A DNA stretch of 64,000 bases from Dugong dugon (Eukaryota; Chordata; Mammalia; Sirenia; Dugongidae): contig CM057468.1 of assembly GCA_030035585.1 (NCBI GenBank), forward strand, positions 53,130,145 through 53,194,144, written 5' to 3'. The translations under genes and the position numbers were made by a program. The notes below the pieces were generated by a model. It saw only the letters and a program-made list of their open reading frames with translations. It was not told the DNA's origin and did no database searches. Below, piece by piece: positions 21,501-32,576 of this stretch. Within the stretch, counting starts at the first letter, position 1, and each line of letters starts with the position of its first letter.

Positions 21501-23173
21501 TTGTTGTCATCCTCCTCAGTATCATCTTCAAGAACGTAGGGAGGGGGTGATAAACCTTGTAACCCTGGGGAAATGGACCAAGTGACACGGAGAGGAGTTT
21601 GGTAATCTGGAATTCTTGGTGAATCAGGAGAAGCCAGGCTTTTCGGTGGTGTTTAATGTAGACAAAGTGTGCTTAGTGTTTCATTTGCTGTACAAAAAAA
21701 GGTAAAAGCTAATAACTATGTTAACTACTCTCTCCTAAATAGTGTATCACAGAATGAAGCTTGTAATTATTTTCTGAAAGCAAAATTGTGAAAGATAATA
21801 AAATAACCAGAAGAGTTTGTCAGAAGACTGTAATTACTTGTGAATTGTTTTCCTATTAGGACATCAGTTTAAAAAAAAAAAAACTCGTGAAAATGATGCA
21901 GTCCATGCTGAAAGCTATGCATAAGGGTTACCTTGGGGAGAGGTTGTATCATTGCATCCTGTAACAATGTAACTAGCATCACACCTCTGTAACTAGTGTC
22001 ACACCTCAACGCTCTGAGGCCTCATGTTTTGTAGGCAGGTTTCAGTACAGGTACAAGGAACATGGAGCACTGATCTCATGATTGCAGGAAATGGCAGAAT
22101 AAAGGTCTTCGTTAAATGAGGATGCTTTCGCTTTCTGTTTATAGGGATTTTAAGTTGCTTCTTTTCTATCAAGTTAACAAATATTTTCCCTTTTTATTTA
22201 TAGGAGCTTTAAGCTGTTCTTTTCTCTCTTTTCTGGAAGGTTATTTTAACAAGATTTTTGAAAATTATTTTTGTTTTGGTTGACCCTCCATGTCTGTGAT
22301 GCAACCTGATTACTTGCACGTTCTTTAAATTGCATTATATTCTTATTCTGAACTTCTGTCTGTGCTGTCATTGACCCTTCAGTCTGCCCGATTTTTTTGT
22401 GTTAGCTACTCTCAGAGCTTCAGCTGCTGTCTTTAACATAACAAACTGCCAAATCTATTTCTCTCTAGAAGGCACTGCTATGTTTATGGCAGCCAAAAGG
22501 AGATTTTCATTTAAGTATCTTCTGTCACTTTAAATGCAGTGAATTCCAAACCAAACTTAACTTTATCTTCCTCCAAAAATGCAGGGTCATCCTATTTTCG
22601 TTCTTTTATTTTTATCAGTGATGCTTGCTTTCTGCCGGTCGAATAGGCCCAGAAATCGTGTTATTTTCAAATCTTCCTTTTCCCTCTCCCACTTCTGACT
22701 TTGGGAACTAAAACGCTAAGTCTTAATCTTTTAAGTAAAGCAGATCCCATACACTTTGCCCAGGGAGTTTTAAAAAGTAAACATCTGAATATTAAAACCT
22801 TGTTGTTTCTGGGTATTCAGTTTTGGGTTTTTTTTTTTTTTTTTTTTTTCCTGCTCATCGTTTTGGCCTAAAAACATAATGGACCAGTTAAATTTTGGAA
22901 TAGTGTTAGCTTATATTAAGCAGGTTAAAGTCATATACTTCACTGTGAGTGCAAAATGTACACTTTCACTGTTTTTCCCCCCATACACATAAATTATGCA
23001 TGTTCATATTGAATACTATGCAGACTCAATTTCTGGTTGCCTTGCCAATGCATGGAATGATCCATAAGTATTACTTACTATTTAAGAAAAATTAATAAGT
23101 TGCATTGTGTCTCAGCTCTTCAGTCCCAATGCACGATCTGTTCCTAACATTTCACGTGTCTTTTAATTTTCAG

Positions 23174-23238
23174 ATGTAACATTTATTCATGAAGGAAATA
23201 AAACATTTTTGGATAATCTCGTCAATTTTGAAAAGCTG
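23174..23238 (+). CDS. RAPGEF5: RAPGEF5 coding exon (conserved region 3, continued)
   Basis: 65 bases between 'tttcag' and 'gtacgt': two bases finish Asp, then 21 codons, VTFIHEGNKTFLDNLVNFEKL. With the previous exon this gives [19 protein letters not shown], the RasGEF 'yltDl.fi.egn' signature. N-L-V-N-F-E-K begins the C-terminal helix of the domain. It ends in phase 0. The donor 'gtacgt' is weaker than its neighbours but canonical. Confidence 0.95.
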
Positions 23239-23743
23239 GTACGTCAATTTCATTAATTTTCCTTTCTTCTCCTGTAGCAGAACTGTATGCTTTGCTTTCC
23301 TGCTCCAGGAAACAAATGGTTTAGTCTTTTTCTCCATTGAACGTATGATTTCCAGGAGCTTATTTGCTGCATTTTGTCAATTGTCAATAAAATGTGTTCC
23401 AATTAAAAATAAGTATGCTAGCAAGGTTTTGAGAACCAAATAGGATTGCACACTAAAATGAATATCTGTCTTTTATTCTTAAAAACAAAACTTAATTGGA
23501 TTAACATCGGTGGTTGACTCTATATTATTGAGCTAGAAATAAAACCATCAGGTTCCTGTCAGAAGGAATTCACATTCCTGAGGTTAAGTTTTACTGCTTT
23601 AAAGGCACAAGTCTCTGTTCCATCATGTACCGCTTCAGAGGCACAGGAGGGAGAAAGATCTCTTTTTTGGGAGGTAGAGTCTGTCTCCCAATACTGCAAG
23701 CTTCGATGTGATGGTGGAATTTGTAGGATCTGTGCACAAGGGG

Positions 23744-24150
23744 AAGGTCCTTGGGTGGCACAAACTGTTTGCTGTCAACTACTGACTTTAAGGTTGGTGG
23801 TTCAGACTCACCCAGCAGCCCCGTGGAAGAAAGGCCTGGCAGTCTGCTTCCATAAAAGTTGTTATTGGTTGTCATCTGGTGGATTCTGACTCATGGTGAC
23901 TGCATGTGTGCAAAGTAGAACTGCTCCATAGGGTTTTCATGGCTGTGCCCTTTCAGAAGCAGATTGCCAGGCTTACTTGCAGGCATCTCTGGGTGGGTTT
24001 GAATCACCAACCCTTCAGCTAGGAGTCAAGTGCTTAACCATTGTGCTTCCCAGGGACTTCACCATAAAGATTACAGCCAAGAAAACCATATGGAGCAGGG
24101 TAACACGTGGGTTGTCGTGAGTCAGAGTCAACTCATGGCAACGGGTTTGA

Positions 24151-24152
<2 letters not shown>
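23744..24152 (+). repeat. SINE interrupted by a later SINE
   Basis: The plus-strand 'gtccttgggtggcacaaact' SINE runs 23,744-23,858 and resumes at 24,059-24,152 ('ccataaagattacagccaag ... gagtcagagtcaactcatgg'). 'ccataaaag' before the insert and 'ccataaag' after it mark the integration point of the minus-strand SINE 23,859-24,058. Confidence 0.82.
23859..24058 (-). mobile_element. SINE nested inside an older SINE
   Basis: From 'tggttgtcatctggtggatt' to 'tgtgcttcccagggact' it is a full minus-strand SINE of the 'gtccctggg' subtype. It splits a plus-strand SINE of the same superfamily, so it inserted later. Confidence 0.82.

Positions 24153-24190
<38 letters not shown>
24153..24190 (+). repeat. 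(TG)19 microsatellite at a SINE 3' end
   Basis: 38 bases of pure TG directly follow the tail of the plus-strand SINE ('aacgggtttgatt'), suggesting it grew from the SINE's T/G-rich 3' end. Confidence 0.95.
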
Positions 24191-24194
<4 letters not shown>

Positions 24195-25673
24195 GTACAT
24201 GAGAGGCAAGGCTACCCTCCTCCCCCTTAGCCTGTGGACAGACAGGGCCACTTCCAAACACTGCAGACAGAGTAGCTCTGACAAAGTGCCAGTCTCTGCT
24301 AATCAGTAGAGGTCCCCTGGTCATCTTCTCTTATAAGTTGCTGAAATGGCCCTTTCTAAATTATCTGTAGGACACTCCCTGGTGCTCTGTCATGCAGTGG
24401 GCTCCTCCAAGCCTTTCTGACCTGTAGTTGGGCAGAGAAGAGTTCCCTGTAAGAACTGAGCAGCTGTAAAAAATAGTATTCAAAAGAGACCCGAACTAGC
24501 TACCAGAGGGATGAATTTGTCTGACAGATGAACTTTAGTGTCATAGATTAAACTGTCCTTCATGGTTAAAGATGGTTTCAGTGACCCCTGTCTGTAGATC
24601 ATGACCTTTGAGTGACCTTTTCAGTAACGGTAATGGATTTGTGTAAACTCTTTCATGAACTGAACCCCAGCTCCCTGTGAGACTGGCTGAGACATTTGAG
24701 AGAAGGTTGAGTGAGCAGGGGCTGCAGCCCATGACCAAAGAGCAGTGCAAACTGATGAGTCCAGATGAGGGCTGGAGTCTGACCTCTGCCTCATGAGTGC
24801 TCAGCTGTAATCATCAGGCTAACTCAGCCACACAGGATGAGGCAGAAAGATGACAGTGCTGTCAACTCTTGTGCAACTCAAAAACTCAAGCACCTGGAAT
24901 CTGAAAGACAGATGTCTCAAGATATCCTGTCATAGCTCCGTTTTAATGATTCTGAGGATTTTAAATTCTCTTCTGCACTAAATCTTTGGAATCAGAACCA
25001 AGATATTTTCAGATGCTTCAGTCGAACAAACAGCAGGAAATGAATATTTAAAATGTTAATTTTTTTGTATTTACTGTTTAAGGATTTGTTCTGTGTTAAT
25101 TGATATAATGTTCTTAAGATCACAGGGCACCTGTTTGCAGCCAAAAGCTGTAGGCACTAAAATTCTAGTCTCTAAGCGGGTTAATCTTCAGTGTTTGGTA
25201 TTAATGAAATGATTACAGGAATATGAAGCCTTTGGTCAATATTCTCTTAGTGTCCTGGTCAATACATATGGTTCAGATAGCTTTATAGTGCATGTATAAA
25301 GAGATGAAATGAGATTTATCATGCCAAGTAGAATTCTCTGTAAAGGTCTAGTAATTTTTTACCTCTGACTAACCCAGAGGGGACATAAGAGAACAATTGT
25401 ACTCTTTATATAAACTGACAGTTGTCAGTTGTTAAGGGTGGTTGACCTTTTCCCTAAAGTAAACCACTAGTTTGGTTAAGTTCATTGTGTCGTTTCCCCT
25501 CAGATTGTTTCACCAAAGTGAGAGAAAAATTTTGTCAGCACAAATGGGGAAGAACAGTGGAACGATCCCTATCCCTTCTCTCTTTTTATTCTAACTAGCC
25601 ATCTGTGATCCTCCCATGCTTTTCTCTAACAATCCAGCAGAAGTCCTTTTAATACCAGCTAATGTCATCTATA

Positions 25674-25867
25674 AGGAGCCCTGGTGGCACAGTGGTTAAG
25701 CACTTGGCTGCTAACTGAAATGTCGGTGGTTCGAACCCACCAGCCACACTGTGGGGGAAAGATGTGGTAGTCTGCTTCCATAAAGATTGGAAACCCTATG
25801 GGGCAGCTCCACTCTGTCCTGTAGGGTTGTTATGAGTTAGAATCAACTCAACAATAGGTTTGGGTGT
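25674..25867 (+). mobile_element. AfroSINE with TSD
   Basis: It starts 'ggagccctggtggcacagtg', with B box 'ggtggttcgaacccaccagc' and tail 'atgagttagaatcaactcaa'. AATGTCATC lies at 25,661-25,669 and again at 25,868-25,876. An older SINE tail fragment ('gattcggagttgactcgagg', 25,895-25,932) follows. Confidence 0.88.
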
Positions 25868-27339
25868 AATGTCATCATCTGTAGATGGCACATATGATTC
25901 GGAGTTGACTCGAGGACATATAACAACAATGTAGTCTATGGTCTTGCTTTTATACATGCCAAGACTTCAAGCTAACCATAGGGAATAAAACAAAGTCTAA
26001 ATAAAAGTACTTCTATTAGGAACACGAATTGTTTGTATCCTTAGTTCTTTAAGAAAGTTTAAGGAAATAGCGTGGCATAAAATAAGTATTATTCTATTTT
26101 AAAGGTTTAAATTCCTAAAGAAAACTTTTATTAAAGAGACAGCTAGAAAATGGGTGCAATTATACATACACACAACAGACCCTTAGCACACAGGCTCCAG
26201 GCCACCAAGTAGTTACTAGCATAGGAGTTTCTAATAAGAGTTGACTTCTATAGGACTAAGGACCTGGTGTTCAGGGAAGATGGCACTTAAGACACAGTGT
26301 GACTCTTGCTGACCCCCTCCTTTGCATGGAGAAGAAAGGGTGAAGTCAGAAGCTTTTCCAGAAGGACAAAAACCAGCTTTATGTTGTATAAGCCCTATAC
26401 CTACATGCCAGAGAATGAAACTGACCTTCCTAGTAGAGTTGGCATTTTCAAGGAATGTTTTTCAGCAAAGCCAGGGTTTCACTTACACTGAAGCCTCATC
26501 TTTCACTATAATGAACCAAGAGAACCTAAACGAATTAACTTGTGAGAAGCCAGTTTCTCTTGATGGATATTAGCTTGAGCCAGCTAGTAGATAATTCAGT
26601 GTATTGCCTTTATCTGGCCAATACGGGCCAACACATTATGTCAAATGGCATGGAGACCCAGAAATGGTCGCTGGATCTAATAAGATTTCCCTTGTTCCCA
26701 ATGCCAAGTTCCTTGCTGCATTAGCAGCTCTAAATGTTTCAGTGTCAAACTATTAAATAGTGAAGAAAAAATGCTTTTGTTTCTTCTCTTCATCTTTCAG
26801 CGTTAAGAGCATCATCTTTTACCAGATTCCTCCCTTCCCCTTCAGGAAACCTAAAGATGAGAGGATCAGGACTTGGGTTTCAGTGCTGCACTGAGCCTTG
26901 CATCAGTTCTGAGCTACACAAACGGCACATGATAGAAATCAATGTGACGCTATAGCTTAAAACCAAGAGAAAATTATGCTGGGAATACTGGTAAAATTTG
27001 GGGAAGGAAATTTAACAATACACTCACAGACATGAGTCAGGTCCCATTTCCTTTACAAATGCAACTTGAGCTACTGCTAGAATCACTGTTCTATTTAATT
27101 TTCCACTTGTGAACAATTTAATCAGTAGGTCATATTCAAGTAATATTTCTGTGGTTCTGTTGGATTTTAAGTAGCTTTTTTTAGTGGTAAAAATTATTCT
27201 TACAGCAATAATTCACTGATGCATTGTGGGTTTGCTGTAGCAAGATGATCCTCTGTTCAGTGTGGGCTGGCAGGACATGAAGGATCATGACCCATTGTGG
27301 GGTTTGGAGTATCAGATAATGAATAATGTGGATTTAAAA

Positions 27340-28245
27340 AAAAAAATTGCGATTAAAACATATATACCATAAATTTGCCATTGTAACCTTTTTTTTTAAT
27401 TGTTGTAATTAAATGAAGTTTACATTTCAAGTTAGTCTCCCATACAGAATTTTTTTTTTTTTTACATACATTGTTATGAGACCCCAACCGCTCACCCCAT
27501 TCTGTGACAGCACACTCCTCCCCTCCGCCCTTGATTCCCCATGAACATTCAACCAGCTCCTAACTCTCTCTGCCTTTCCCTCTCACCTCTGGACAGAAGC
27601 CGCCCCTTTGGTCTCTTGTATCTACTTGTCTAAGAGGCACATTCTTCACAAGTATCACTTTATGTCCCACAGTCCAGTCCAATCCCTGTCTGAAGAGTTG
27701 GCCTCGGAAATTGTTTTAGTTCTGGGGTGATGAAGAGACCAGGGGCCATGCTTTCTGGGGCACCTCCAGTCTTAGTCAGACCATTAAGTCTGGTCTTCAT
27801 ACTAGAATTTGAGTTCTGCATCCCATTGTTCTACTGCTCCATCAGGGACTCTCTGTTGTGTTCCCTGTCAGGACATTCATTGGTGGTAGCCGGGCACCAT
27901 CTAGTTCTGGTCTCAGGCTGATGAAGTCTCTGGTTTATGTGGCCCATTCTGTCTCTTGGGCTAATACATTCCTTGTGTCTTTGGTGTTCTTTGTTCCCCT
28001 TTACTCCAAGTGGTTGGGACCAATTGATGCATCTTAGATGGCCACTTGCAAGCTTTTAAGACCCCAGACGCCACTTACCAAAGTAGGATGCAGAACATTT
28101 TCTTAATAAGCTTTGTTACATTGTAACCATTTTTAAGTGTACAATTCATTGGTGTTAAGTGCGTTCACAATGCTGTACAACCTTCACCATGATCTACTTC
28201 TAAACTTTTTATCATCCTAGCCAGAAGCTCTGTACCATTATGATG
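27340..28245 (-). repeat. Old L1-like repeat split by a younger L1 3' copy
   Basis: 'aaatttgccattgtaacc' before the insert and 'ccatttttaagtgtacaatt', 'cgttcacaatgctgtacaac' after it read as one ancient L1-type repeat. The insert 27,389-28,119 is flanked by ATTGTAACC (27,380-27,388 and 28,120-28,128). Confidence 0.6.
27389..28119 (-). mobile_element. 5'-truncated L1 3' copy, related to 17,577-18,482
   Basis: Its sequence order parallels the earlier copy closely: 'acatttcaagttagtctccc', 'cacagtccagtccaatccct', 'aagaccccagacgccactta'. The T-rich left edge is the minus-strand poly-A end and a 9-bp TSD is present. It is shorter at its 5' end than the first copy. Confidence 0.8.
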
Positions 28246-28313
28246 TTTGAATTTTGATGTGAAACAAAGTAGGACTTACTGTAGATTCTGTAGGAAGAGC
28301 TGTAATGGAGAAT

Positions 28314-28516
28314 GAAGCCCCTGGGTGGTACAAATGGTTAACATGCTCAGCAGCTGACCGAAAGGTCGGAGGATCAAGTCTACCCAGAAGCACCTGGGAG
28401 GAAAGGTCTAGTGATCTACTTCAGAAGAATTCGCCATTGAAAACCCTATGGAGTATAATTCTTCTTTGACACATACGGGGTTGCCATGAGTCAGAGTCAC
28501 CTGGTACCGGTAGGGG
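28314..28516 (+). repeat. SINE, 'cccctgggtgg' subtype
   Basis: 'gaagcccctgggtggtacaa', 'gtcggaggatcaagtctacc', 'aggaaaggtctagtgatcta' and 'ggttgccatgagtcagagtc' follow the same plan as 18,551-18,772, with more substitutions. Confidence 0.85.
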
Positions 28517-29375
28517 AGAATTGTCTCTTCCTAAATTCTGTGTTTCCTTCATGGAAAACTAAGACATGGACAAATGAGACAGGAGACTATTGCCGCTACA
28601 TGAGTATGAGGTGATAGGCGCCTGTCAAAAGCAGCTGAAAGTTTAAGAAGTCTTTGCCTGGTGGTCAGTGAGACTTTTAAAGAAAGAAATTGAAGTAGAA
28701 TACTGAAGACTATCGGAAGGAATGTAAATTAGAAACAGAAACGTGTCTCTAGAGATATTGATGTTTTAAAAAAATCTTCATGTTTCATAAATATTTCTTG
28801 TCACCATTTGAGATACTTGAGTCTTTGATTCCACAAAAATTAAATATGTAGGAAGTTTATGAGTGTGATATGTGGTAGATGCTGGGCATGCGAAGCTCTC
28901 GGACAGCATCTGGTCTACAAGTGGAGAAAATTTCAACAGCAATTACAACAACACAAAAACAATATACCTAGTACAAAGAGAAGTGAGAATGTTGAAAACA
29001 GAGCCTCCCAAATTGAAATGGGAGAACTCAGAAAGGCTTCATGAAGAGAAGGTGACACATGGCCTGAAGAGAAATCATAAGCAAATTTGTGATGGGAAGA
29101 TTGGGGGTGGGGTACTGCATTTGATTGCAATAAGTTTCCCCATGGCTCAGTCAGCATCTGTACAACCAGAGAGTCACTGTTTCTGCAGGCGAGGACCAAA
29201 TATTCTTTGTAACCTAAACTCAATATAATCAATTCAAGTTATATCCAGTTCCAAATATAGCTCTTCTATTTACATCCAAAGGTATTAGACTATCCATCCA
29301 TCCTAGCGGACACTCCTACTTCAGTGGTACCCCAAATGACCCTTCCATTGATAAATTTCCTGTTCTACCTTCCAG

Positions 29376-29430
29376 CATATGATCGCAGACACTGTCCGAA
29401 CCCTGAGACACTGCAGGGCTAACCAATTTG
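29376..29430 (+). CDS. RAPGEF5: RAPGEF5 coding exon (C-terminal helix of the catalytic domain)
   Basis: 55 bases between 'cttccag' and 'gtgagt': 18 codons, HMIADTVRTLRHCRANQF, plus one base of a Gly codon. It extends NFEKL from the previous exon into NFEKLHMIADTVRTLRHCR. RAPGEF4 has NFEKMRMIANTARTVRYYR at this place, which supports the RAPGEF assignment. This C-terminal helix packs against the catalytic core. The exon is too short for open-frame detection. Confidence 0.94.
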
Positions 29431-30079
29431 GTGAGTAATAGAAGTTAAGTGTGAAATGTAAATTTAGTATGCATTGCTACAGACTGTGACCATATCACAA
29501 GTATTTGGTGGTAATAAATGTAAACAGATTGTAAAGTATAATATGCAGGTAACTATGCAGTTTGTATGCATGTAATATAGTCTGCTATTTCATTACTGCA
29601 TGTGTCGGATTCAGAGAAAGGCAAGATGTGTCAGATTTTCATCCACTCATGGCAGCAAGTTTACACTGTACAGAGAAGATCCCCACCCCATCTTTGACCC
29701 CCGAAAGTCTTGCTTTGCTTGTCCATTGGTTCATAATTACTGGTGGGTTTATCAGGGATAGCCATGACCCCAACCTCCTTGTTTGAAGCCTTCCTGGAAT
29801 AGGACTATAGTTTGTAAAAGTGCTTAAAGCACCTTCCAGAATATTTTCTCCTCTCCAACAAAAACTTCCTGTCTGAAGCTGCCTTTCAGCTGAAAAGGCA
29901 TTTTTTCTGAGCATTTTCATAGAATCCCCACTGAGACTAATGTATGTAAGAATATTTGTTCCTTTTTAAATCTCAGGCATTGTTTACACTATGTTTAAAT
30001 GGTGTTAGAACATTGCCAGAAGGAAGGAAATCAGCTTTATTGAGTGCAAGAAGCTTTCACATGGGCGATGGGATACCAG

Positions 30080-30232
30080 TCCTAGTGAAGGGATATTATT
30101 AACCTTGTCAGTACAGAGCAGAAAACTGGGGCTCAGAGAGGTTAACTCATTCACCTAGTAGCTGGCAGAGTTAGGATTGAAACCAAGTTTTCCCGATATC
30201 CTTGACCATACCGTTTCTTTGCCCTGTGCCGA
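30080..30232 (-). repeat. MIR relic
   Basis: 'cagaaaactggggctcagag' then 'aggttaactcattcacctag' and 'ctggcagagttaggattgaa' follow the minus-strand MIR core. Confidence 0.7.
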
Positions 30233-30703
30233 TTCTATCCATATAAAGAGCAACTGAAAACAGAAAAGAAAACTGACTTCAATAATTATAGATCAATCAG
30301 GTGACCCTTAAGTAAAATTTAGTTTATTAATTAATACATCCTAATTGTAAAACAATTTTTTTCAGCAATACAGAAATGTATATAAAGTAGGAAATCAAAG
30401 TCCTACTTCCTAAAAAAGTACTATTAACAATTTGGTGCATATGCTTCAGAATTTGTTTTTATTCACTGGCTAATCTTGAAAGGCAGTATTGTCCCCAACA
30501 AAGCAAGTTAGAAGCTGAACTTCTGTATGGATTACAGTTTCTGTCTGAAAGGGGGACTTATAAATACAAGACCTAATTTTCTAAATATTTGCATCAATGA
30601 ATACCATTCATATGTACTTGTATAATTCTCCACCAAGTATACAAATACAATGCTGTTATAATAGAAACAGCAATGATAACCGTTTCTCTTATAAATGGAG
30701 ATT

Positions 30704-30821
30704 CATCCAAATGTACAAGCATAATTTTGCTGAAGAGTATGGCTTCATATTTCTCTCATCCTCATCCAAATGTACAAGCATAATTTTGCTGAAGAGTATG
30801 GCTTCATATTTCTCTCATCCT
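30704..30821 (+). repeat. Exact two-copy 59-bp tandem duplication
   Basis: 30,704-30,762 and 30,763-30,821 are identical over 59 bases, each starting CATCCAAATGTACAAGC. There is no third copy and no known repeat in the unit. Absence of differences implies a recent event, or an assembly artefact. Confidence 0.95.
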
Positions 30822-32097
30822 CCTTTGCTTCCCAAGTATTTATTTGACACTCAGCTAATTCCAAGACACGAGTCTCACTTAACAATGTTACCTACATGGA
30901 ACCTCTCAGTCACCAGAAAGTAAGCATAACATAAAGCAAAGAAGGAATTTAATAACTGTCAGGCCTGTTTGTGTTCTAATATTTATATGTCTTCAAAAAT
31001 CGGATTTGTGACTGAACGGTCTAAATTCATTATGACAGTTTATATAGCATAGTAAACCATTTGGCATATGATAAGTTAATGTTTATCAAGCCATTTGTAA
31101 TTTATATAGTGCCATGCAGGTGCCAATTGTCATGGTTGGAATCATTCATTCTGCTATCATTTTAAGGCCTGAAAATTAACAACAAAATTATTGTAACATA
31201 GCGTTTTCTAAACCATTGTTTGCTAATCCAAAAGCAGTCTCTCAATGTCTTCCAGAGAAGTTATTCAAAAATCTAGAATCATACAGCTTTTTGGTCACTT
31301 CCAAACAAGTGGAGTGGTAAAAATTTTGTTTGACTCCTGGTACGTGTATTTGCTGAAACCAACAAGCTTTGTTTCCATTAAACCTAAGAGTTACAAGCCA
31401 CCCATGCCATACAAGCCTTAAATTAATTTCCTCATAAAACCCATTTGTCATAAGGGAGGGGAAAAAAAGGGGCTTTCACCATTAAAATGCTGAACCTCTT
31501 GTGGCCCGTTTCTAAAGATAGTATTCCTTCTTTCTGCTAAAGCTGAACCCCAATCTCCCCCTAGCCCTGTCCCATCTATAATTCCATGAAAGCAAGCAGA
31601 TGTGACATCACCATGACTCATTTTGACCCTGTCATGCTATAGCACAATTTAGCCAATCTCCCCGAGCCTGGAATTTTTGTTTTGTTTGTTTGTTTTTGAC
31701 TATGGGAAGTGGGCTTATGCCATTGTCCAGGCCACTTTATCTCTGCCCCAGCATGGCACATACATGTTCACAGTGCACTAAAGCCTCTTATGGTCCTTCT
31801 AGTTCTTTGACCGCCTTTCCAATTCTTTGAACCACCTTTCCTGGGTCGATCTTAGCCCATACGCATACTTTGCCTATTAGCCATATTCTAATTTCTGTTC
31901 TGTGAAATCTGGTCATTTAATCTATCCCTTAAATTTTCTTTTCCAAAAAATAAGGACAGCAAAGATTATACAAAGTATAAAATGATAAGGGCTATTGTGT
32001 TCATTTGCTTAACAGGTTAGCAGTGATTTCTGACAATTCCAGGTTGACATAAAAGAGCCAGTGCAGGCCATTTAAATGGGTAATTGCTATGAAAGGC

Positions 32098-32245
32098 CGC
32101 AGAGCATGGGAGCTCAGACCATGGTCTTGGGAGTCAGATGTCCTGAGTTCAAATCCTAGCTCTGCCACTTACTTGCTGTGGGACTGTGCTGAGTATCCTG
32201 GTCTGTAGAGTAGAATAATAACATAATTATTAAATATTTCATAAT
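32098..32245 (+). repeat. MIR relic
   Basis: 'gggagtcagatgtcctgagt', 'tcaaatcctagctctgccac' and 'ttacttgctgtgggactgtg' are the MIR core in sense orientation, followed by an AT-rich end. Confidence 0.85.
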
Positions 32246-32457
32246 GTTAACTAGTAATAAATGCTATATGACTGATATCTGTCATCTAATTAACTCACAC
32301 AGTCTGAACTGAAAAAGCATTGCTACTGTGGGATTAAGATATCTCTTCTGGGATTCTGACCTTGTAGCTTTACTCCTAATGTGGGGTTTTACTGGCATTT
32401 AGAAATGCCATCATTGCTCTCATGATATTAATTGTCTTTCTTTCTTCCAAATATTAG

Positions 32458-32576
32458 GAGGTGATGTGTCTCCAAAAGAGCATCAAGAGCTGAAATCCTA
32501 CGTTAATCACCTGTATGTCATTGACAGCCAGCAGGCCCTGTTTGAGCTCTCACACAGGATCGAGCCTCGGGTGTGA
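32458..32576 (+). CDS. RAPGEF5: RAPGEF5 terminal coding exon
   Basis: The acceptor is 'atattag' (AG at 32,456-32,457). Two bases complete Gly, then 38 codons, GDVSPKEHQELKSYVNHLYV then IDSQQALFELSHRIEPRV, and TGA at 32,574-32,576. The ending L-x-V-I-D-x-Q-x-x-L-x-x-x-S-H-R-x-E-P-R is shared with RAPGEF4 (VIDNQRTLSQMSHRLEPR). SQQALFELSHRIEPRV is the RAPGEF5 version as remembered. The acceptor is a tandem TAG-GAG, so a form lacking one Gly is possible. Summed with the eight upstream exons, about 288 residues are encoded in the window. Confidence 0.96.

Larger units (their letters stand above)
16916..23173 (+). other. RAPGEF5: RAPGEF5 intron (6.3 kb)
   Basis: Phase-1 GT-AG intron. It contains an L1 3' insertion (17,577-18,482), a SINE (18,551-18,772), a MIR (21,295-21,500) and a T22 tract (22,828-22,849). 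Positions 18,773-21,290 and 21,501-22,827 look like unique intronic DNA. A minus-strand frame at 17,834-18,250 lies inside the L1 3' sequence and is not a gene. Confidence 0.75.
23239..29375 (+). other. RAPGEF5: RAPGEF5 intron (6.1 kb)
   Basis: Phase-0 GT-AG intron. It contains a nested SINE pair (23,744-24,152), (TG)19, SINEs at 25,674-25,867 and 28,314-28,516, and an old repeat split by an L1 3' copy (27,340-28,245). A possible L2 minus-strand piece spans 28,860-29,060. Positions 24,191-25,660, 25,933-27,330 and 28,520-28,850 show nothing recognised. Confidence 0.75.
29431..32457 (+). other. RAPGEF5: RAPGEF5 last intron (3.0 kb)
   Basis: Phase-1 intron from 'gtgagt' to 'atattag'. It contains a MIR relic (30,080-30,232), an exact 59-bp tandem duplication (30,704-30,821) and another MIR (32,098-32,245). 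No AfroSINE is present. The remainder is unannotated intronic DNA. Confidence 0.85.
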
